Below are positions 44,176-55,662 of a stretch of 64,000 nucleotides of DNA, one piece after another. Below the pieces are notes generated by a model. That model was not told the DNA's origin. It saw nothing but the letters and a program-made list of their open reading frames with translations, and ran no database searches. The first letter of the stretch is position 1; every line of letters begins with the position of its first letter. A program made the translations under genes and the position numbers. Source of the stretch: Poecilobothrus nobilitatus (Eukaryota; Arthropoda; Insecta; Diptera; Dolichopodidae); NCBI GenBank assembly GCA_947095535.1, contig OX352772.1:319310018-319374017 (forward strand), given 5' to 3'.

Positions 44176-44820
44176 ATACTATATACATCATACTATTTCA
44201 TCATGCTATACATAAATGAACTTTTTTTTAAAGTTATTCTATTTCACTTCATTTATTTCGTATAATATGTAATATATATATACGTACGTATATAAATACA
44301 AATATATACATACGTATATAAATAATAAACTAATAACATTTATTTATATTTATAATATTTTTAAACTAAATTAATTAGCATTATTTTTATAATTTGTAAT
44401 GTAAATATTTTATTTTGAATTTTAATTAAAATATTCCCTAAGGAAATTTTTTATTATAACCGTAACCGTAATAAAAAAAAAAAACTAAAATTATCATAAT
44501 AATGAAAAAGAAAATATAATAAAATCATAACATATTTTTCATAAAATAAATATCTTATGTATAATAATAAATCCGCGGGCTTTAATTCCATTATTTTTGG
44601 AATTTACGGCCGTAGTTTTTAATTTCGATTTAAACCCACCGGTTTTAATCCGTTTTAATTATGGGCATTAATTCCAATTCAAAATATTTTGTGGGCGTTT
44701 CTTCTGTCATTACAACGAATTATATATTTAGGATAATATATTAATATTTTTATCGAAAAATTTTATTTTATAAATTATAACTGCTAATAAATTTCTATTT
44801 TTTGTTTACTTATAATATGT
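44176..44820. other. gene-free AT-rich stretch
   Basis: AT-rich. Bases about 44570-44700 are less AT-rich and contain repeated TTAATTCC / TTTTAATCC / GGGCATTAATTCC words in both orientations, a possible short repeat array of unknown kind. Confidence 0.45.
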
Positions 44821-45036
44821 AAAATCTTTTCGGGACACTGCCATCTAAAGGGACACTTAAAGAAAATTGGAATAGAAAATAATTGCAGAAGAATACTCCA
44901 GACTCCATTAATAGAAATTAATTGTAGATTTTGTCAAGAAGAAGAAGATACTCCAGAACATATACTCAAAAACTGCGGAGCTGTACTCCAAGTAAGATAT
45001 GTGCATCTAGAAGAATATTGGTTTGTCGAAGGTTAA
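44821..45036 (+). pseudogene. LINE ORF2 C-terminal zinc-knuckle relic
   Basis: A single plus-strand frame reads KIFSGHCHLKGHLKKIGI, then CRFCQEEEDTPEHILKNC, ending with TAA at 45034-45036. A GHC.L..HL.KIG segment followed by a CX2CX8HX4C finger in a run of E/D residues, with HIL before the last Cys, is the standard end of many RNase H- or R1/I/Jockey-type ORF2 proteins. The ORF2 of the full-length LINE at 32.7-36.4 kb ends with the same spacing (CPHCQ...HILFEC), but the wording differs, so this is another family. The finger is intact while the upstream domains are gone. Confidence 0.75.
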
Positions 45037-45369
45037 CAGCCAGAAATACACCCTATATAGATCTTTACTTTTTTAAAGGCAGTAGGGCTGTAGAAGTATT
45101 GTAAGTGGAGGCAAATCCACAACACATTATAACAGAATAGCACAAAAGATTTACATTAAAAGGTCGCAGTGTCATCAATAATCTCATAATAGGTATGTAA
45201 AACTGAGCGCTAAAATAAATTGAGCTTAGTCATTAGAAATAAACTTATTTCCTATTTTAACATTAGAACACAGAAATAATAGTTTTTGTTTATAACCGGT
45301 ATAATTTTTTGATGCAGTTATTAATTTTTGTTACCTTTTTCTAGTATTGTATTGTAATAAAGGTGTAGT

Positions 45370-46685
45370 TTTTAGCACATTTCCAAAAAAGTTTTGAAAA
45401 AATGTGCTTATTAGTTTCACTCTGTCCGTCCGTCCGTCCGTCTGTTTACAAAACTTCTACACCGTTAAAATAGAGAAAAAAAATTTTAACCATGGGTAGG
45501 TCTCATAAAAAAAATTATTTTGTGGAACAACTTTTTCATGTAGCCCCTCCCATTTGAGGGAGCTACACCCCCACAAACTTTGAAAAAGCCTTATTTTTAA
45601 ATGCATATATCTTATGTTCTGCTTAAGATTTTTTCAATCTGAACAGGTTTTCAATCATTCGACAGGTATTTCTTTTATCTTTGTAAATTAATATCAAAAT
45701 TATACAGTTTTTTTAAATTTAGTATTTAAATTTACCGTTATGGGAAAACCAAATTTTACATGATTTTTCTACTTTCATAACTCCGGCACGCTTCTAGATA
45801 GAAGCTTGAAATTTTGAGGCAAGAGAGAACTTTTAGAATTAGTATAAGTTTGCTCAGAAAATTTTTTCGGACCACCCCCTGTTTATGAGCTATTAGGGCT
45901 TAAAAATTGAAAATTTGCTATTTTTAAACACCTGTAACTTAGGAACCTGTACACATTTTACTTCTGCAAGATATAAAAATTAAAGCTACAATAATATATT
46001 TTTACGTGTGTTAAAGGTTTAGTTTAATTGTAAAGGGTTCCAAAGTTGCCGCTCTTCAAAATTGCGAAAAAGCCCCATTTTCAGATGTATATATCTCAGG
46101 CCCTGCGTAATAGTTTTGCAATCTAAAACCGCCAGAAGATCGAACATTTTATTATCAATATAAAACAATATCAAAATTATGCAATATTTTGTAATTTACT
46201 ATTTAAATTTACCGTTATGTAAAAACCATATTTTGCATGAAATTTCTTTTTTCATAACTCCGGCACGCCTTTAGATAGAAACCTGAAATTTTGAGACAAG
46301 AAAGAACTTTTGGAATTAGTATAAGTTTCCTCAGATTTTCCTCCAAATTTTTTGGTAGCACCCCCTTTTTAAGAGTTATTACGCCTCAAAAATTGAAAAT
46401 TTGCTATTTTTAGACACCTGTAACTTAGACACCTGTAAAAATTTTTCTTCGGCGAGGCATGAAATTTAAAGGTTAAATAATATATTTTTACGCATGTTAA
46501 CGGCTTTTCTTAGTTATATAGGATTCCGGACTTACGGCCTCTCAAAATTTCAAAAATGTCCTATTTTCACGTTTTTTCATTACATGAAATTTTCAAATTT
46601 TTGTGCAAGTCAAAATTCTAAAGAGTTTGTATTGAATTTGGGAATGTGCGCTTTTAAAAACCGTTGGTTTACATTCTACCTTGTT
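45370..46685 (+). repeat. family B repeat, longest copy
   Basis: It begins TTTTAGCACATTTCCAAAAA and closes a hairpin with AAAAAATGTGCT, followed by CTGTCCGTCCGTCCGTCCGT (45422). Internally a unit of about 477 bases is duplicated: CATAACTCCGGCACGC occurs near 45776 and 46254, each followed by TAGATAGAA, GAATTAGTATAAGTTT and GACACCTGTAACTTAG-type words. The far end is TTTACATTCTACCTTGTTT. No ORF longer than chance. A hairpin at one terminus and no inverted repeat at the other leaves the class open (Helitron-like or other). Confidence 0.65.
45590..46500. repeat. internal tandem duplication of family B, about 477-base period
   Basis: Matching words in the same order in both halves: TATCAAAATTATRCA, TTTAAATTTACCGTTATG, CATAACTCCGGCACGC, GAATTAGTATAAGTTT, AAAATTGAAAATTTGCTATT and ATAATATATTTTTACG. 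Confidence 0.75.
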
Positions 46686-46940
46686 TAATTTATTTCGTAC
46701 TCTTCAATAATATCAATACCAAACAATATTATTGGTCCTTTATATGTTTTAGACCTACATACATATGCTGCGTCGGCTATTATTATCAATTTTATTTTAT
46801 TATATTATTTATATGAATATGAATTGACTGTGATTTGAATCACATACATACAAGTATACTTTTCAACAGAAAGGTCAGCTACTTATAAGCGCCTCTCTAA
46901 TATGGTTTAGTTTTCAAAATAAAACAGCTTTTTCTTTTAA

Positions 46941-47038
46941 GGTGTGGCTGTCATAAAGGTGAATTATTCTTACGACGTGTATGGGATTCGAACCCTCGTT
47001 GATTACAACGATCTTACCCACTAGAAAATCGAGGCCCC
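46941..47038 (-). repeat. SINE, diverged copy
   Basis: Minus strand reads GAGGCC..GATTTTCTAGTGGG, TAAGATCGTTGTAATCAACG, GGGTTCGAATCCCATACACG, TCGTAAGAATAATTCACC, then ACAGCCACACCTT. It lacks the 3' third. Confidence 0.65.
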
Positions 47039-48839
47039 GTAAATTATTTATTTCAGAATAAATAAATGGTTGGTTAGTATCCTAGCTAGAAAGTATACAA
47101 ATAGTATCGTAGAGAAGGTACGGTTTTGTTACCATTTCTTCGTATTTTTTTTTTATATCAGCTATGTTTTATAATCAGCGAGTAGAGTTTAGAAATAAAA
47201 AAATTATAGTTTCCCAATAATTTTACTTTTCGATAATTATTGATTTATGTAAATAAATACTTAAATTAAATTTTACATTTAGTTCAATGACTTTTTTTTT
47301 ATCCAAATAATAAAATATAATAATTTTTTACATTCAATTTAAAAAAAAAAACAATCGATAAAGCAATTTTCTCCTTCAAGCTTTTTTTTCATAATTTTTT
47401 GTAAAATATTTATTGAATTTGAATATAACTTCGAAAGATCGCATTCATTCAACTAATTTAAAATCTCCTATTATTAATTTACAACAGTTTTCAGAAAAAA
47501 TGTGGATAAAATTTATAATATAATTTTATAAAACGTGTACAATTTTACCGTCATAATTTAATTAATATTAATTTCCATAACGTAATATTTTATTTTATAT
47601 GCGAATTTAATTCAATGAAACTCTACCTTACATCATTAAATCAACACCATCAATTTCTTATTAAAGAAATATTTTTTGCTTTGTTATATTTTTTATACAC
47701 GTTCTTTTTAATTCGCCATTTTTCATAAGAATTTCGAAAATAATTTATTAAAAATATTTTTTTCTTAAAAATCATTTGTTTTTTTTTTTTTGTTTTCTAC
47801 AAATCGTTTTAAAAGTAATTTCGAAAAATTCGTTTTGATTCTGTTGAATTTGTGTCAACGAAAACCGTTTGGAATTCTGACTTTCACCAAACTTTTGTAA
47901 TAATTGTCAATAATTGTAAGGGAACCTTCTTTAATTAAAAAACCTTACAATTGTTGTGTGTACAAATGTAGAAGGTTCCCATTTTTGCGTTTTACTTTGG
48001 AAAAATTTGGATATCAAATTTGCAATTTTTGACACCTACGTCTTAAAAATGGGAACGTACATGAATATTTTCTGAGGTATCTTATACAAATTCTTAAAAA
48101 TGCTTTTTCTTTCAAACTTTCATAGTTGTAACTAAAAGCGTCAAAATCTTCAAAATTTTGTTTTCATCTTATAGTAAATCTATATAACTTTCGCACCCTT
48201 AGTGCAATAGAGCAACAAGTAAAGATATTGCATTTTTGATTTAAGCATGCCATTGTAGCGCAAATTCATTCTCTTTATTTTGTTCTAATCCTCATTGCAA
48301 TATCTCAAAAACTAGTATTTTTATTTAACAGTTAATGTAGGTTGTCCCTCAATTTTTTACTTTTTTGTCTTTTTTGAGTAATATTGCATTATTTAGGAAT
48401 ATGCCATAAATTTCAATATTTTTCTTTATGAAAAAGTGCAACATATTAAAATATATTATAGTTACCCTTTTAATGTAGTCAATTTTTCAAAATAATGTAA
48501 CATTCTTTATGATTTAAAGCCACAAAGCAATAAAACGAAATATTCGACAACCAAATAAAAATGTTCCAAAATATTTCAAAATAAATTACTATTGCATTTA
48601 AATTAACTTTCAAAAATTACAAAATGTTGAGTGCAATATAGCAATATTTTGTGTTATATCTTTTAATTTCGTCTACGCTCATACGGACCCAAGAAGAAAA
48701 GTTTCTGTTTAGTACAAAAGACAGCATTTCCACAAAATAAAAAACTCAAACTTTAGACTCAATTGAGTCAAAACTAGAAATTTCGAAATGTTGCAGTATT
48801 TTACTGAAGGTGTGTTATGTTATACATATTTGAAAGGAC
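47039..48839. other. gene-free AT-rich stretch
   Basis: AT-rich sequence. Overlapping inverted repeats at 47910-47980 are listed separately. Near 48000-48130 words such as TTTTTGACACCTACGTCTTA and TACAAATTCTTAAAAATG faintly recall family B. No gene is seen. Confidence 0.5.
47910..47980. repeat. two interlocked inverted repeats
   Basis: AATAATTGTAAGG (47910-47922) pairs with CCTTACAATTGTT (47943-47955, one mismatch). GGGAACCTTCT (47920-47930) pairs with AGAAGGTTCCC (47970-47980). The order is A-B-A'-B', so the two hairpins share bases and exclude each other or form a pseudoknot. Confidence 0.8.
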
Positions 48840-49015
48840 TGGGGCTATTTCAAATGGGTAAAGTAACATAAAAAAGTTATTCTACAACATTCATTTTTTG
48901 TAAGAGATTATTCTTAGTTAATATATCATTGTTAGATCTTAAACGGAGTAGTAGTTGTGTAAGCAGACAAACATACGCATGGACAGAGTAAAATTAATAA
49001 GCAAATTAAAAAAAA
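48840..49015 (-). repeat. family B fragment
   Basis: GTTATTCTACAACATTCATT, GTAAGCAGACAAACATACGC then ATGGACAGAGTAAAATTAAT and AAGCAAATT follow the order at 52600-52770 (GTTGTTCCACAAAATTAATT, ACAGACGGACGGACAGACAG, AGAGTGAAAATAATAAGCAC). It is a degraded end of the same family in the same orientation. Confidence 0.5.
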
Positions 49016-51640
49016 AATTTTTTTTTTTGAAAGCTCTACTAAAAATAAAGATTTTTCTTTGAAAATTTTTTTATGAAAAAAAATTATATTTCAAAGGTCA
49101 TGGTTTTACATCATATAATCTAAAATGATTTCACTTCAAATACATATAAGTGAGTACATATACATATAAAAATATTTCATTAACATTTTGTCAAGGACAT
49201 TTTCTTCCCAAATTATTTCAAAAAAAAAAAACAAAAAAAAAAATTAATACAAAATTAACTGCTATAACTACCAGCTGCATTAAAGACAAAAAATTTAATC
49301 TTCTAAAAATAAATAATAATTACTGTTATTTTTACAAGTTATTTATTATTTTGTTTTTAGTCACAAATAACGTTACTTTTATTTTGTTACAAAAATACAA
49401 AAAAGTGTAAATAAGAATAACTGTAAAAGTTCAGATAGCAGTTTTTTAAGTTTTTAAATTTCTGTTTTATTATTTAAAAAAAAATTTTTTTATTTTGGTT
49501 TTAACTAAACATCCTTCCTGCTTTTTCTTTGCTTCCTTTGTTTTTTAGGTCTTAAAAATTATGCATATAATATCCAGTTCATAATCTTCATTATAAAATT
49601 TTTTTTTTTTTAATTTTTTTTCATCTTAAGTCGCATAACGGTATCGTTACTACATTCATATTGTATATCAGTTTTAATCCTAATCTTTATTAAAATATTA
49701 GTAAAGAAAAAAAAAAAAAATATAATGGTGTTTTTGTTTTTTTGGTTGGTTTACATATTATTATTTCCTTTCCTTTTCCACTCTTTACTTTTATTCTTTC
49801 ATTAATTTTTGGTGAACTTTTTCACACAAATATAACTGTTTATTCCAAATTCGCTTTTTTATAACGGGCGTTTTTTAAGAACAATTTCACCCTACTTTAA
49901 TCGTTTTAATGCTTAAAGGTAAATATGCACAAAAAAAAAAATATTAAAATATTATTTTTATAATCGTATATCTACCTTTCACTGTTATATTTTTCACAAA
50001 ATATTGTATTCACAGATGAGATGTTCTGTATAAATTTTCTTTTATTTTTAATATTCGTTAAGAGAAGGGTACGGATAACGGTACAGAAGATAAGAAAGAG
50101 AAAAAAGAAAAATGGATGTTTACCTTTTATATATACGTTAAAGTAAACTTAAGGGTTAAGTTAAGTTGAGTTAGGTTAGGTTTGTATTTTAATGAATAGG
50201 TATATATATATTTTATGTTAAATAAGGGCGGTCCAAATTACAGAAAAAAAAAAAAAACATCAAAAATAAATAAGAACAAGAAATTGAAATAAAATTCATA
50301 TTATTATAAAAAATATGTATACGTATGTATGTATCGCGCGAAATATTGCGTGCTATTATGAATAATATTTAAACAGAAACATTTTTTTTACCATTGTTTT
50401 TTTTTTTTTTTTTTTGCCCTGTTAATTTTTCATAATTACACCTTCTTATTACGATATTAAATAATAAAAACCACTATAAAGTATTATTATGTGTCTGAAG
50501 GACTTCATAATTAAAGCCAGCCGTCATTATAACTTTAGAGAAAAAATAAAAAACAAAAAATTAAAGATAGACTTATATTGTAAGGACTTACACGTTATTT
50601 AATACATACATATATAAATCTAAGAATATTATATATGTATAACTTATATACCTTATAGAATAAAATTAATAATTAATATTCACGGTTGCCAAAAAAAAAA
50701 AAAAGAAAAGCTATTAGAGTTTATATTTTTTTTTTGTTTTTTTTTTTTTTTTTTTTTGTAGATAAATTTTATAATTTGTTGTTTTTTTTTTTTTTTTCTT
50801 GTAAAATTTGACATGTTAATTAAATATTAATAATAATAATAGTAGACAGGCGACAATGGAGGCGTGTATTTTGAAGAATATACATATAAAAGATATATTA
50901 TATTTAGAAAAAAAAAAGAAGAAAAAAATCTTACAATTAAAGGAAATTAAATGTTTAGAAATGAAAATAGTAGGCATTTTTTATTTTTTTTTTATTTTTT
51001 TTTTTTTTTTATTTATAATAAAAAAGCGAAATTTTCATTCAAAAATATTATTTTGTGATAAACATTTTAGGGAAGCCAAAGTGTAAATTACCTGATTCTG
51101 GATTATAATTTCAACACCTTGTATATTTATTTTTTTTTTTTTATGGACGATTATATATAATAAATTTATTATAATATTTGATGTTAATAAAAATTCCTTG
51201 TTAATGAATTATTATTAAAAAAAAAAAAAAAAAGAAGAAAAAATATTTTTTTTAATAATATTATTTTTAACAAGAACGAAATACTTTTTTTTCCATTTGT
51301 GTTTATTTGTGTTTAGTTGTTTAATTTTGTAATGACAAATCGGTAGTAGTTATATGGTTATAAGTTTAGTTAGTTGGCAATTTTTAATTATAGCCTATAG
51401 GTAGGTAGGTGAGTTAATTAAGAATCATAAAAGAAAATTATTATTTGATTTTTTGTTTTTGTTCTTTCGAAATTTGTTTTATTTTTAATATAAAGAATTG
51501 AGAAGCACTGCGAATGGTCGTTTCGTTTATTATAATCTCGTTTTTTTCAAAATCTCATTTTTTTTTTTTTTTTAAATTGTGCTAAATGGCTTTTTTTTTC
51601 CAAAAAATAAAAAAAATTGAATTTAATACCTCAATCAAAA
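49016..51640. other. gene-free AT-rich stretch
   Basis: Long A- and T-runs. At 50154-50183 a 5-base array GTTAA/GTTGA/GTTAG occurs, and near 51401 a short TAGG run. No gene; frames at 49150-49410 and 50856-51086 are K/F/I-rich. Confidence 0.55.
50154..50183. repeat. short 5-bp array (GTTAR)n
   Basis: About six tandem 5-base units drifting from GTTAA to GTTAG. Confidence 0.8.
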
Positions 51641-51649
51641 TGAAATATT

Positions 51650-51935
51650 TTCAATAAAGAAAATAATCAGGAAGGATTTCATTATAGTTGTTTAAAAAAT
51701 CAGAATTAAAGACTTTTTGCAAAAAATGTATGTATGTATTATGTATATGCATATGTTCTATTAAGAATTATAAGGAAAGATTTAAGAGTTCAATTATTTG
51801 TTTAATGGAAATTTCGGAACGGTACCTTCTACTATTTTTAATACTTTATTGTTAAAATATGAATTAAAAAAAAAAAAGTTTTGGAGGGATTTTATAGTTG
51901 AGTACAGTCAATAATTTCTTTTTGAGGGGTACAGT
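51650..51935. repeat. FB family core fragment
   Basis: AATAATCAGGAAGGATTTC, AAATCAGAATTAAAGAC, then TAAGGAAAGATTTAAGAGTT and CAATTATTTGTTTAATGGAA match the centre of FB copy 3 (6935-7000) in order. The latter reads AATAATTAGGAGCGATTTTA and CAATTATTTGTTTTATGGAA. Arms are not recognisable. Confidence 0.4.
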
Positions 51936-51980
51936 CCCTATAGTGTAGAAATACAGAATTGTGTAAAATTAAAAAAAAAA

Positions 51981-52775
51981 ACAAGGTAGAATGTAAACCA
52001 ACGGTTTATAAAAGCGCACATTTTCAAAAGACAATATAATTTCCAAAAGACAATACAAAAAGTGAAAATAGGACTTTTCTGGAATTTTAAGGGGCTGTAA
52101 GTCTGCAACGCTATATAACTAAGAAAAACCGTTAAACACGTAAAAACATATTACTGGAGCTTTAATTTTTATATCTTGTCAAAGAAAAATTCGTACAGGT
52201 GCTTAAGTTACAGGTGTCTAAAAATAGTAATATTTCAATTTTTGAGCTCTAATAACTTTTAAACAGGCGGTGGTATAAAAATTTTTTCTAAGGAAACTTA
52301 TACTAATTCTAAAACGTCTTTCTGCACTCAAAATTTGAGTTCCTATTATAAAACCGTTCCGGAGTTGTGAGGGTAGAAAAATCATAGAAAATTTGGTTTT
52401 AACATAACCGGAAATTTAAATACTAAGTTTAAAAAAAAAATAGTATAATTTTGATACTAATTTACAAAGGTAAAAAAAGTATCTGTCGAATGACGATTTC
52501 ACATTAAAAAAATGATAAGCAGAACATAAGATATTATATGCATTTACAAATAGGATTTTTTCAAAGTTTGAGGAGCTGTAGATCCGTAATGGATGGGGCT
52601 ACATGAAAAAGTTGTTCCACAAAATTAATTTTTTTATGAGACCTATCCATGGTTAAATTTTTTGTCTCTATCTTTAACGGTGTAGAAGTTTTATAAACAG
52701 ACGGACGGACAGACAGACAGAGTGAAAATAATAAGCACATTTTTTCAAATTTTTTTTGGAAATGTGCTAAAAATG
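51981..52775 (-). repeat. family B repeat, shorter copy
   Basis: In plus orientation it starts ACAAGGTAGAATGTAAACCA and ends with AAGCACATTTTTTC...GGAAATGTGCTAAAAATGT, i.e. the hairpin end of the family inverted. It contains one copy of the internal unit rather than two (one CGTTCCGGAGTTGTGAGGG where the long copy has CATAACTCCGGCACGC twice). The GTCCG block appears as ACGGACGGACAGACAGACAG near 52700. Confidence 0.7.
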
Positions 52776-53539
52776 TAGGGAAAATATTTAAAATATTTTA
52801 AATTATTATTTTTACTTTATTTTACTTCATTATTAATTATTATTTTTACTTTATCTGGATTTTTTTCTTCATAATAATTTTGTATTTTCTGGAAAATATG
52901 AATAATATGTACCTACTACAATATGTAGATATACATATATATTTATTTCTTTTAAATTTATAAATTTTATATTATAATATATCAGATTTAAAGAAACGAG
53001 ATTTTAAAAACATGCTATTTTAGAAAAAAAGTATTATTAGAAAACGGTAATAAGGCTAAATTTGGAAAATTATTGATTTTCGTTTTATTTCCGCATCGAA
53101 AAGAAAGTAAAGCCGACTCAGCTTTATTGGCTTGTTATCTCCTTTATATTCATAAATTTTTTTTTTAAAATTAAGATTTTTTTGAATTGAATTGAAAAAA
53201 ATTATAAAAATAAAAGTTTAGAATATTATATTATATAAAATAAGGATAAAATATTTATTTTCTTATATATGTAAATTTACAAAACTTAAAAGATTAAAAT
53301 AGCAATGAAACAATTAAATTCAATGATTCATAATTCAATTAAACTTCATCAATAATCTATCAATAATTTCTACATTTTAATTTTTTATAATGGAAAAATA
53401 TATTTTTTTGTAAATTTTTTATAATTAAAATTGACTATCAAGTAAATGAAAATATATAATCTAACTTATTAATATGGGCATGAAGCGTGTCACAATCGTG
53501 CACACTAAAAGTTCACCTACGATAAAACCTTGCTTTTTG
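52776..53539. other. gene-free AT-rich stretch
   Basis: Nothing recognisable. A short GC-richer patch (AAAGCCGACTCAGCTTTATT, about 53111) is isolated. Confidence 0.55.
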
Positions 53540-54085
53540 TTTATTTTGCTTCACAAAATCTATATTCCTAAAATCTTGCATTACTAAATCTTTGACGGAC
53601 AAATTCTTGCAAAATATCTTTTAAAGCAAAATAGATTTTAGAATAGAAAATTTTAGAAATAGATTTTAGAATTTAGATTTTAAAAATAGAATAGAGAATT
53701 TTAGAGTTGGTTTCAAAGTCACGGTTATACTCTTTTTCATTTATATGTATGTATATAATTAGGAGAAATTTTAGAGTTGGTTAGAATTTAGAGTTCATTT
53801 CAAAATTAGGATTGTTGCTTTTTCCAGAATATTTATATATAATTTTTCTCATACCGGTCTTTTTCCAGAACATTTAAAAAAAAAAGTTGTTTTTGATTAA
53901 CACGGAGGTTAATTTAAAAAAATCTGTGATAACATTTTTACTTCTGTAAATTATTGCTATAAATTATTAATGTAACATCAAATATGTATGTAAAAAAAAT
54001 TTAGTTTTGAGAGATTTTCGAACTCAAGATTTTGTCGCATAAGATTTCGGCGTATAAGATTTCGGCGTATAAGATTATGACACAA
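53540..54085. mobile_element. foldback element, FB family copy 4
   Basis: The left arm (about 53545-53620) has words such as CACAAAATCTATATTCC and AAAATCTTGCATTACTAAAT. The right arm (54022-54080) is a tandem array AAGATTTTGTCGCAT, AAGATTTCGGCGTAT (twice), AAGATTATGACAC with a 15-base period, the inverse sense of the left words. The centre holds AGAATTTTAGAGTTGGTTTC, AATTAGGAGAAATTTTAGAG and TTTTCCAGAATATTTATAT, matching FB copies 1 and 3. No ORF. Confidence 0.5.
54022..54080. repeat. 15-bp tandem array (arm of FB copy 4)
   Basis: AAGATTTCGGCGTAT and variants, four units. Confidence 0.8.
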
Positions 54086-55099
54086 ACCCTATAATTGAAG
54101 TTATAGATTAAGTAGATATATAGAAACAAAAACAAAAAACAAATACAATAACAGAATCAAAAGTTATTTCTTAAATTATATATTTTAAGTTGGTCAGCTT
54201 ATTCTAAACCGTGATTTATTTATACATTCTAATCTTTTTCAAATTTCTGTTTGAATTTTTTTCGATTTAATATTTTTTTCGAATATCCTTTGTGTATTAT
54301 ATTATAAAAAAAAAAAAAAAAATGAAAAACTATATTTCCCATAATGCATGACTATAAATATTTATTATAATCATTTTCGTTTTCCATTTTATTTCATATC
54401 CTTTTTATTTTTTGTTCTTATTTTATTTTATTTTAGTTTTTTTTTTTTTTTTCAATAAAAAATATATATTTAAAAATGAAAAATTATTATTTTTATAGAA
54501 GAAAAGAAGAAAAAAATTTAGTTAAAGGTAAATATTAGTTTTTTGTTTTTTCTTTCCATTTTTTTTTTTTTTGTTTTTCAAATAAAATTTTTGGTTATAA
54601 AAAAATATGAAATATATAAAGTATATATAAAGATCCTTAGAGAAATAAAGGTGTGACCGAATAGAATATTCACACCTGTCTTTCATATTTGTGTATGTTA
54701 TTATGATTATTAAGAAAAAAAAAAAAAAAAATTAAATAAAAAAAAAGAAAATAAAAAAAAATATTAGAACAAAAGAAATAAACTAAAAAATCTATAAAAT
54801 AAAATGATTTTCTTTTTTTTTATATATAGAAGGGCAATCATATGAATAATTTTATGATTTTTAAATAGAGAATTTGGTTAAAATAGAAAAGATAAAAAGA
54901 AATCAATAAATATATTTAACTATATATATTATACATTATACAAAAAACTACGAAATTGCATACACTTTATTTAATATTAAAATGTATTTTATAAAAGATT
55001 TATATATAAGAGATATTATGATTTGAATAAAATATGTATTTTATTTATTTATAATTTAAATGATATATTATTATCATGTTTTGTTTTTTTTTTCATAAA
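54086..55099. other. gene-free AT-rich stretch
   Basis: Only AT-rich, homopolymer-rich sequence. Confidence 0.6.
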
Positions 55100-55662
55100 A
55101 CCGTTCTAGAGAGCATAGAACATCCCGCAAGCTTTCCCATCTCTTTCTAATTTAGAATTAGCCTTAACTTGAGACCATGGCTTATTTATTTTTCTAATTT
55201 CCTTCAATACAGTTCTTTTCATCAGCTATTTCGTGCAGGCTTAAGAGCTGACTATCAGATATTCTGTTGACCAGAATTATCTGGCATATTTTGGAGGTAT
55301 TTGTTTTGAAGTAAGACCTGCAACTTCTTTGAAAGTTTGTTAGTGATTAACCAGATTTCACTGCCATATAGCAGAATTGATTTAACGGACACGTTGAAAA
55401 TTCTCAGTTTTATGTTTGCTGAAGTCTAAGAGAATTTCCAGATATTTCTAAGTCTACGATATATTATTCTTTGTTTGCTTAATCCATTACCTATTTTCCT
55501 CGTAGTTCCTTCATTTATACCTATTATACTACCTAGATATTCAATCCTTTCTATATATTCAGGCATATTATCAATTTTTAGACTTCTCTTATTTCTTGTA
55601 TAATTATTAGATCTCACAATTTTCGATTTATTGACATTTATGTGATGCAACCTATGTATCAA
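55100..55662 (-). pseudogene. RTE-type LINE reverse-transcriptase C-terminal relic
   Basis: The minus strand from 55662 gives a 78-residue frame with LHHINVNKSKI, RIEYLGSIIGINEG and RLRNIWKFS, then a TAG. The same frame resumes as NIKLRIFNVSVKSILLYGSE then IWLITNKLSKKLQ. Further down, a shifted frame gives VNRISDSQLLSLHEIADEK, and at the end LKEIRKINKPWSQVKANSK followed by LERDGKACGMFYAL. This order (FxYLGSxI, TKxRIFNxxVxSxLLYGSExW, KLQ..., the KEI...TW segment and the final Leu-rich end) is how ORF proteins of the RTE group end. The segment holds a stop, at least one frameshift and probably a deletion, so it is a dead, 5'-truncated copy. Confidence 0.78.

Noticed and set aside
50154..50183. 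Interstitial telomere repeat (TTAGG)
   Set aside because: Only two exact TTAGG units in a drifting 5-base array. Flies generally lack this telomere repeat, so a microsatellite is the simpler reading.
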